Assembly: GCA_910584065.1 (NCBI GenBank)
Contig: CAJTZN010000068.1
Coordinates: 1-12,344, forward strand
DNA: 12,344 nt
Source of the DNA: an uncultured Eubacterium sp.
GTDB taxonomy: Bacteria > Bacillota > Clostridia > Lachnospirales > Lachnospiraceae
Direction of reading: 5' to 3'
The position numbers were made by a program, and so were the translations under genes. This document shows, in pieces, positions 7,848-12,344 of the stretch (the stretch's first letter is position 1; every line of letters starts with the position of its first letter). The notes beneath the pieces were generated by a model. That model did no database searches, was not told the origin of the DNA, and saw only the letters and a program-made list of their open reading frames with translations.

Positions 7848-9371
7848 TTAATCGTCAAAACAAATAGTAAATGCCGGCATGGTAAAATCCCCATCCGTAC
7901 ATCTTACGACGCAGGTCTCTTCCCTGTTTCCCGCCAGATGGTAGGTCCTGCCGTCTTCGGTCTTCGCCGTCTCGTCCTCGCGCTCGAGCGCCTTCGACAG
8001 CCAGACCAGGAACACATCGCGGATCTGCGGCTCGATCACCGGCAGGCTGGCAAAGTTAAGCGTTCCGTCCTTGATATAGCCATCCAGCATCTCCCGCTCC
8101 CGTTCAATCTGCTCCATCATTTCGCGGCGGACCCGCTCCTGCTCCTCCGACCGGTCGACGATCCCCGAACGGCTCGCCTTCTCGCGGTAATTCCTGACGC
8201 GCGGTTTCAATTTCACGTAATGCGGCGGTTCATCAAAAACACCGCTATTGATACTGTCGGTCTCCCGCGGCATATCGCCTTTCATGTGCAGCGCGGTCTC
8301 GATCCCGAACACGCACGCCGCCAGCCGGTGCGCCGCATTGATGTCCCGGCATTTGCCAAACATCTGCGCCACCTTATCGTATTCCTCCCGCCGGTTCGCT
8401 CCCATATTGCTCCGCTCGCTGAGCCGCGTCGCGTATCTCGTGATCTTGCGGATGATCTCATTTGTCGCGTCAAAAACGCGGACCGCCTCCGATTCGCGGC
8501 CTGCTGTTTCCAAAAACGCCCGGTCCGGCGTGTCTGAATTTTTCGTTTTCGCCCGGCCCACAAACCATTCCTCGATGCTCGTCCACTTCCCGATGGTCCG
8601 CTCGCGGATCAGTTCCGGATCGGCCTGCACCTCAATACGCGGAATATTCATTTCATATTCCACGATCTTTCCGACGATCGCCTCAATCTGCTCTTCCTTC
8701 ACTTGTTTCATATAACTTTCGATAACTGTTACATTGACCTGTAATGCTTTCACGAATGTCCGGAGATATTCGATCAGATGGTCCTTGAACACCAGAAATT
8801 CCTTCGTGCGCATCAGCTCTTCCGCCCTTGCGCTGTTCAGGGCGCGCATATAATCCTGATAATTCTGGTTCAGCCGCACGAAATCGTTCTCGAGATTCTG
8901 CCACCAGCCGTAGGTTTTATCGACAGAAGCTTCCTGCATTTCCGGAAGTCTCGACAATTCCTCCCGGATACGCTCCAGTAACGTCGGCTCCAGCGAGGCG
9001 CCTTCCACAGAAAGGTTTTCCAGATGGATCACCATTCGCTCGATCTCCACCGTGTACTCCGACAACTGGTACTGGTACCTCCTGTTTTTAAACTCTTCCA
9101 GCGTTTTGACGTTTTTCGAATCCTGGATCGTAATGAGGTTTCCCCACCCCTCGAGCGCCGTCAGGTCCTGCTGGCACTGCTCCATCGTATAATCCGCAAA
9201 AAACGGATCCTGCCGCAGTTCCTCGTACACATCTTCCTGATACAGCCAGTATTTCATTCTCTCGTATTTTAAATAGAACAGCCGCAGGATGGGCCGGTAT
9301 CGTTCCGTGTTTTCTACATTAAGATAATTCGCCTCTTTCAGCGGCTTCCTTAACTGTTCTGTAATTCGCAT
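7848..9371 (-). CDS. jetA: Wadjet JetA: kleisin-like subunit (DUF2397 / TIGR02677 type)
   Basis: The 507-residue protein is the first gene of the Wadjet set. Features that fit DUF2397 are an N-terminal RYRPILRLFYLKYERM segment (24-39), a winged-helix-like stretch at about 61-80 followed by the RRYQYQLSE strand (98-105), and the C-terminal block near 315-365 with RREEYDKVA and AHRLAACVFGIE. In type I Wadjet, JetA is the kleisin that bridges the SMC heads and binds JetB; the same role is inferred here. The middle (about 120-300) is helical and charged. The ATG at 9371 has an AAGGGG ribosome binding site 7 nt upstream. Two promoter candidates lie about 75 and 100 nt upstream of the start codon. 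I see no signal peptide or membrane segment. Confidence 0.85.
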   Translation of the reverse strand: MRITEQLRKPLKEANYLNVENTERYRPILRLFYLKYERMKYWLYQEDVYEELRQDPFFADYTMEQCQQDLTALEGWGNLITIQDSKNVKTLEEFKNRRYQYQLSEYTVEIERMVIHLENLSVEGASLEPTLLERIREELSRLPEMQEASVDKTYGWWQNLENDFVRLNQNYQDYMRALNSARAEELMRTKEFLVFKDHLIEYLRTFVKALQVNVTVIESYMKQVKEEQIEAIVGKIVEYEMNIPRIEVQADPELIRERTIGKWTSIEEWFVGRAKTKNSDTPDRAFLETAGRESEAVRVFDATNEIIRKITRYATRLSERSNMGANRREEYDKVAQMFGKCRDINAAHRLAACVFGIETALHMKGDMPRETDSINSGVFDEPPHYVKLKPRVRNYREKASRSGIVDRSEEQERVRREMMEQIEREREMLDGYIKDGTLNFASLPVIEPQIRDVFLVWLSKALEREDETAKTEDGRTYHLAGNREETCVVRCTDGDFTMPAFTICFDD

Positions 9372-9444
9372 CGTGGTTCCCCTTGATTTGTACTAGTTGG
9401 TAATTTCACACTTCCAGTCATGAAAAGGTTATGTAATTAAAAAC

Positions 9445-9473
9445 AGTATACCATAACAAAAGTGTGGAGTCCA
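9445..9473 (-). promoter_or_regulatory. Sigma-A-like promoter P1 for jetA, with extended -10
   Basis: Read leftward there is TGGACT (9473-9468), a 17-nt spacer, then TATACT (9450-9445) preceded by TGG, which makes an extended -10. The start site would be near 9438, giving a leader of about 65 nt before jetA. Confidence 0.6.
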
Positions 9474-9501
9474 TTATAATTTGAAATAATTTGTTCTGCA
9501 A
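9473..9501 (-). promoter_or_regulatory. Sigma-A-like promoter P2 for jetA, overlapping P1
   Basis: Read leftward there is TTGCAG (9501-9496), a 17-nt spacer, then a perfect TATAAT (9478-9473). Its -10 adjoins and shares a base with the -35 of P1, so the two could not be used together. The -35 is weak (3 of 6). Confidence 0.5.
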
Positions 9502-9539
9502 ACTAGTTAGAATTCATTTTCAGGGAACGAATGCAATCA

Positions 9540-10025
9540 TTACCTCAACTCCTCAATGAAATTCTGAATTCTTTGAGTTGCCAATTCATCTTTGGACATG
9601 AAACGAAGTTCGTCACCTGATATCCATTTATAGGCAGAAGTTTCCCCATCCTGTAAAACGATACTATCTTTATCAACATCGGTATTGCACAAATATTCTA
9701 CATAAATTGCTTTGTGCCCATAGTGCAGCACCTGACCGATTTCTGTCAGTTCGTCTGACACAATTCCTGTTTCTTCCTGTAACTCTCTGACTGCACAGTC
9801 AAAAGGACTTTCACCCTGTAGTGCGGAACCTCCTGCGCTTGCTTCCCACATTCCACCCAGATGTTTTCTTTCGTCTCTCTGCATTAACAAATAGCTTCCA
9901 TCCTGGTGCCTGACAATAATTTCACTAACAAGATGATAATAGCCCTCATTTATTGGTTCTCCACGAACTAATGATACGCCAACAATTTTATTTCGATTTT
10001 CGTCGTATGCATCCCAGATTTCCAT
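9540..10025 (-). CDS. NUDIX hydrolase
   Basis: The 161-residue protein has a perfect NUDIX box at 66-88: G66, five residues, E72, seven residues, then RELQEETGI (80-88). NUDIX enzymes cleave nucleoside diphosphates linked to another group, using a metal bound by the box glutamates. The N-terminus (WDAYDENRNKIVG) and the following VSEIIVRH strand resemble the isopentenyl-diphosphate-isomerase-like NUDIX branch, but many members of that branch have other substrates, so I make no substrate call. An AGGAGGT ribosome binding site overlaps the TAG stop of the upstream Ham1-like gene, with 9 nt between the genes, so the two are co-transcribed and probably coupled. GC is moderate, below that of jetA-D. 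There are 168 nt to jetA, with promoters but no convincing terminator. Confidence 0.92.
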   Translation of the reverse strand: MEIWDAYDENRNKIVGVSLVRGEPINEGYYHLVSEIIVRHQDGSYLLMQRDERKHLGGMWEASAGGSALQGESPFDCAVRELQEETGIVSDELTEIGQVLHYGHKAIYVEYLCNTDVDKDSIVLQDGETSAYKWISGDELRFMSKDELATQRIQNFIEELR

Positions 10026-10034
10026 ACTTACCTC

Positions 10035-10640
10035 CTACTTATCCATAAAATTACGAAAAAAATCCAAAAAACCATCTTCTACTGCTACCTGATCTAACGC
10101 TTCCTCTGGCAGATCATAGTAATATCTGCCGCTCCTGATCTCAACCGACAGGCTGTCCAGCGGAAATCCCTTCTTATGTATAGCATGAGATTTCTCTGTG
10201 ATCCAAAAACGCTCGCTCTCCATAGATGGCTCCATCGCCTCGTATATATGCTCTTCATCCATGACAAGACAGATCGCGTTTTTATAAAAAGCCGTCAACT
10301 TCCCATATTTTTTTGCAAGACTAGAATAATAGGCAAGCATTTCCTCATCCGTTAAATACTTTCCATGAACGGTGCGGACATGTACTCCTGGCTGGATCTC
10401 ATCGGGAACATGATCAAAATACAAACCAGAATCACAGGAGAACACTGGAATTTGGAATGCCTGGTAATACGCCAACGCCTTTTGTCTGGCGTTCTCGAGA
10501 GGTGTTTGCCCATCTTCTGCCACCTGCGGAATCGCGCAGTCTAGATCACGCAATCCCAACACTTCAATCCCCATGCCTTGCAGCCTTTTTCTCATAGAAG
10601 ACAATTTGGCCGGATTGCCTGTACCATATAGTAATTTCAC
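10035..10640 (-). CDS. Divergent Ham1/RdgB-like non-canonical NTP pyrophosphatase
   Basis: The 201-residue protein has the size and N-terminal plan of the ITPase family that removes ITP, XTP and similar damaged nucleotides. Seen motifs are GTGNPAK (6-12, matching the T/S-x-N-x-x-K phosphate loop), EDGQTPLENARQKA (42-55), CDSGL (69-73, where the family usually has DDSGL) and PGVHVRT (84-90). The usual glycine-rich FDP segment near the C-terminus is replaced by GFPLDSL (158-164). It is therefore a diverged member, and substrate choice may differ. The start is GTG at 10640, supported by AAGGAGG 7 nt upstream; a nearby ATG at 10657 is out of frame. It precedes the NUDIX gene in a two-gene unit, which suggests a joint role in clearing altered nucleotides. 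Confidence 0.78.
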   Translation of the reverse strand: MKLLYGTGNPAKLSSMRKRLQGMGIEVLGLRDLDCAIPQVAEDGQTPLENARQKALAYYQAFQIPVFSCDSGLYFDHVPDEIQPGVHVRTVHGKYLTDEEMLAYYSSLAKKYGKLTAFYKNAICLVMDEEHIYEAMEPSMESERFWITEKSHAIHKKGFPLDSLSVEIRSGRYYYDLPEEALDQVAVEDGFLDFFRNFMDK

Positions 10641-10765
10641 TTATTCTCCTCCTTCATTGTAGTAAACGCGCATCATAAAAATATTTTATCACTACTCCCT
10701 CTTTTCGTCTGAACACCCGATCGCTTTAAAATCATGATAACAGATTATATTCAGCGTGTAAACCC

Positions 10766-10794
10766 TTGACCACGCCTATCAGGAATGATAAAAT
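10766..10794 (+). promoter_or_regulatory. Sigma-A promoter for the but gene
   Basis: TTGACC (10766-10771), a 17-nt spacer and TAAAAT (10789-10794) make a near-consensus promoter. The start site would be near 10801, leaving a leader of about 25 nt that holds the AGGAGG site (10814-10819). A short ATCATGAT palindrome lies upstream at 10731-10738. The leftward promoter of the Ham1-like gene must lie in the same 185-bp gap, but I could not place it with confidence. Confidence 0.8.
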
Positions 10795-10825
10795 GGTAGA
10801 CAACAATACGTGAAGGAGGCAATAA

Positions 10826-12172
10826 GTGATTATGGATTACGAAGCATTATACAAAAACAAGCTGACCACGGCTGAGGAAGCCGCAAAAACAGTCCGTTCC
10901 GGAGACTGGGTGGATTATGGCTGGTGCGTAAATACACCGGTCGCGTTCGACGCCGCGCTCGCCGGACGGATGAACGACCTGACCGACGTAAAATTCCGCG
11001 GCGGTATCCTCATGTGGGAACCGGAGATTTTTAAAATCGAAAACCCGGCAGACCATCTGGCATGGAACTCCTGGCATATGGGCGGGATCGAGCGGAAAGC
11101 GGCGGCGAAGGGATATTCCTTCTACGCGCCGATCCGTTATTCCGAGCTTCCTAGATACTACCGGGATCTGCCGTGCCCTTCCCGGGTAGCTGCTTTCCAG
11201 GTGTCACCGATGGATTCCCACGGCTACTTCAACTTCGGCCCGAGCGCATCCCATCTGGGCGCCTGCTGCGAGCGCGCGGAAGTCATTATCGTGGAAGTCA
11301 ATGAAAATATGCCGCGATGCCTGGGCGGCAAGGAAAACGGCATCCACATTTCCGAAGTTGACATGATCATACAGGGGGATAACCCGTCCATCGCCGAAAT
11401 GGGCGGCGCTGCTGCTGCCACGGATGTCGATCAGGCAGTCGCGAAGCTGATCGTAGAAGAAATCCCGGACGGCGCCTGTCTCCAGCTCGGCATCGGCGGT
11501 ATGCCAAATGCGGTGGGCTCGATGATCGCCGAATCGGATCTGAAAGATCTGGGCGTTCACACGGAGATGTACGTTGACGCGTTTGTTGATATTTCCAAAG
11601 CCGGAAAGATCACGGGAGCGAGGAAAAATATCGACCGGTTCCGCCAGACGTACGCGTTTGCCGCGGGCACAAAGAAACTGTACGACTTTCTCGATGACAA
11701 CCCGGAGTGCATGAGCGCGCCGGTTGACTATACAAATGACATCCGCTCGATTTCCGCGCTGGACAACTTTATTTCCATTAACAACACCGTGGACATCGAC
11801 CTGTACGGCCAGGTGAACGCGGAGAGCGCCGGAACAAAGAACATAAGCGGTGCCGGCGGACAATTGGACTTCGTACTCGGCGCTTATTTGTCCCCGGGCG
11901 GAAAGAGCTTTATCTGCTGCTCTTCCACGTTCAAGAACAAACAGGGCGAACTCGTATCCCGCATCCGTCCGACACTGGCAGACGGTTCGATCGTAACCGA
12001 TACGAGGGCAAACGTCCACTATTTTGTAACCGAGTATGGAAAAGTAAATCTGAAAGGACTATCTGCCTGGCAGCGAGCCGAGGCACTGATTTCCGTTGCC
12101 CATCCGCAATTCCGAGATGAGCTGATCAAGGAAGCAGAAAAGATGAATATTTGGAGACGATCGAATAAATAG
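10826..12172 (+). CDS. but: Butyryl-CoA:acetate CoA-transferase (acetyl-CoA hydrolase/transferase family)
   Basis: This enzyme moves CoA from butyryl-CoA to acetate, giving butyrate and acetyl-CoA, the last step of the main butyrate route in gut Lachnospiraceae. The 448-residue protein matches my memory of Roseburia/Eubacterium But over its full length, including YSELPRYYRDLP, FNFGPSASHLG and the IWRRSNK end. The likely catalytic glutamate that forms the CoA thioester is E247 in GVHTEMYVDAF. Glycine loops are GIGGMPNAVG (222-231) and SGAGGQLDF (341-349). It is cytosolic. The GTG at 10826 is 6 nt after AGGAGG and so is favoured; the ATG at 10832 (12 nt away) would give MDYEALY, closer to relatives. 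It is a single-gene unit divergent from the nucleotide-hydrolase pair. A 4-hydroxybutyrate or propionyl CoA-transferase specificity is the main alternative. Confidence 0.92.
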   Translation: MIMDYEALYKNKLTTAEEAAKTVRSGDWVDYGWCVNTPVAFDAALAGRMNDLTDVKFRGGILMWEPEIFKIENPADHLAWNSWHMGGIERKAAAKGYSFYAPIRYSELPRYYRDLPCPSRVAAFQVSPMDSHGYFNFGPSASHLGACCERAEVIIVEVNENMPRCLGGKENGIHISEVDMIIQGDNPSIAEMGGAAAATDVDQAVAKLIVEEIPDGACLQLGIGGMPNAVGSMIAESDLKDLGVHTEMYVDAFVDISKAGKITGARKNIDRFRQTYAFAAGTKKLYDFLDDNPECMSAPVDYTNDIRSISALDNFISINNTVDIDLYGQVNAESAGTKNISGAGGQLDFVLGAYLSPGGKSFICCSSTFKNKQGELVSRIRPTLADGSIVTDTRANVHYFVTEYGKVNLKGLSAWQRAEALISVAHPQFRDELIKEAEKMNIWRRSNK

Positions 12173-12190
12173 TGCGACATAAAACAAACG

Positions 12191-12215
12191 GCGGCACCTC
12201 TTTTAAGGGTGCCGC
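12191..12215. terminator. Hairpin terminator after but, possibly bidirectional
   Basis: GCGGCACC (12191-12198) pairs with GGTGCCGC (12208-12215) across a 9-nt loop, 18 nt after the but stop. On the + strand it is followed by an AT-rich but not T-rich stretch (ATTGATATTGATATT). On the - strand it is followed by TTTGTTTT, so it may work better for a leftward transcript entering from the right. Confidence 0.7.
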
Positions 12216-12344
12216 ATTGATATTGATATTCGCTATTTATCACCATAGTGATAGCGGCATGCCAAAATGTATATGTTATTCTTATCTATTCTATGATGCA
12301 AGGGCTAAAACCCCTTGTCAAAAACTTCTATTTTGCCAGTAAAT
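12216..12344. other. Non-coding right end with two small hairpins
   Basis: No gene is visible here. It starts with a short ATTGAT-type repeat (12216-12230). A bulged hairpin follows, with CGCT and ATCAC (12231-12243) pairing with GTGATAGCG (12248-12256). A second hairpin pairs CAAGGG with CCCTTG (12300-12318). On the - strand this second hairpin is preceded by TTGACA, so part of a leftward promoter is possible, but I found no matching -10 at proper spacing. Confidence 0.35.

Larger units (their letters stand above)
9392..9508. repeat. Pair of ACTAGTT sites flanking the jetA promoters, possible operators
   Basis: ACTAGTT occurs at 9392-9398 and 9502-9508, in the same orientation and 110 bp apart; both continue with a similar AT-rich GGTAATT / AGAATT. 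The core ACTAGT is palindromic, and the right copy is an 8-bp palindrome (9501-9508) touching the -35 of P2. The left copy lies within the leader, about 20 nt before the jetA start. The placement would suit a dimeric repressor, but two short matches in AT-rich DNA could be chance. Confidence 0.3.

Noticed and set aside
7832..7894. Upstream 63-nt extension of jetB beginning MGILPCRHLLF
   Set aside because: It overlaps the jetA end, lacks a ribosome binding site and looks like translated jetA tail; the ATG at 7831 has a good site.
2602..9371. Type I Wadjet, MukBEF or MksBEF as an identity for the operon
   Set aside because: The first two subunits and the Toprim protein resemble DUF2397, DUF2398 and DUF2399 rather than DUF3375, DUF4194 and DUF3322/DUF2220, and the large ATPase has TIGR02680-like ends.
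9511..9535. Weak hairpin after the NUDIX gene (ATTCGTT with AATGAAT)
   Set aside because: Seven mostly A-T pairs including a G-U pair, with no T run after it, is too weak to call a terminator.
10731..10738. ATCATGAT palindrome upstream of the but promoter
   Set aside because: An 8-bp palindrome in AT-rich DNA with no second copy seen nearby; kept only as a note in the promoter entry.
11204..12019. 271-codon leftward open frame opposite but
   Set aside because: It lies wholly inside a well-recognised conserved gene and its translation has no family-like features.
1..12344. CRISPR arrays, tRNA or rRNA genes, insertion sequences
   Set aside because: No spaced direct repeats, cloverleaf-like segments, transposase motifs or flanking terminal inverted repeats were seen on reading both strands.

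Overview
The window looks like chromosomal DNA from a low- to mid-GC Firmicute, most likely a butyrate-producing Lachnospiraceae (the Roseburia / Eubacterium rectale / Anaerostipes group). The main reason is the rightmost gene. It reads almost like the butyryl-CoA:acetate CoA-transferase (But) of that group, including the IWRRSNK C-terminus. Strong AGGAGG-type ribosome binding sites and sigma-A-like promoters fit. This assignment rests on remembered family sequences, not on a search.

Layout: positions 1-9371 hold one long leftward operon. In transcription order it contains jetA (9371-7848), jetB (7831-6674), jetC (6684-2602), jetD (2592-1153), an aminoglycoside-phosphotransferase-fold kinase (1156-152), and the start of a sixth gene cut off by the left edge (111-1). 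The first four match the DUF2397 / DUF2398 / TIGR02680 / DUF2399 set, a divergent form of the Wadjet (JetABCD) SMC-type anti-plasmid system. I believe this is the form numbered type II or III, but I cannot settle the number from memory. JetA and JetB are the kleisin-like and KITE-like partners, JetC is the SMC-like ATPase with a long coiled coil, and JetD carries a Toprim-like nuclease core. Genes are packed with 16 nt, -11 nt, 9 nt and -4 nt spacings. Two overlapping sigma-A promoter candidates lie upstream of jetA.

The most unusual part is the jetD/kinase junction. The two genes overlap by ATGA. Just upstream, the last codons of jetD contain a run of seven G in the correct phase to act as a -1 slippery heptamer. 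A -1 ribosomal slip there, or gain of one G, would join JetD to the whole kinase as one protein of about 813 residues. So the kinase is translationally coupled to the defence nuclease and may sometimes be fused to it.

Further right, still leftward, is a two-gene nucleotide-hydrolase pair: a divergent Ham1/RdgB-like NTP pyrophosphatase (10640-10035) followed by a NUDIX hydrolase (10025-9540). It could be a separate unit or could read into the Wadjet operon, because I see no good terminator between them. A divergent intergenic region (10641-10825) holds a clear promoter for the rightward but gene (10826-12172). This gene ends in a hairpin terminator at 12191-12215. The last 130 bases hold only small hairpins. 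By eye, the kinase and the nucleotide-hydrolase pair are poorer in GC than jetA-D and but, so the locus looks like a mosaic.
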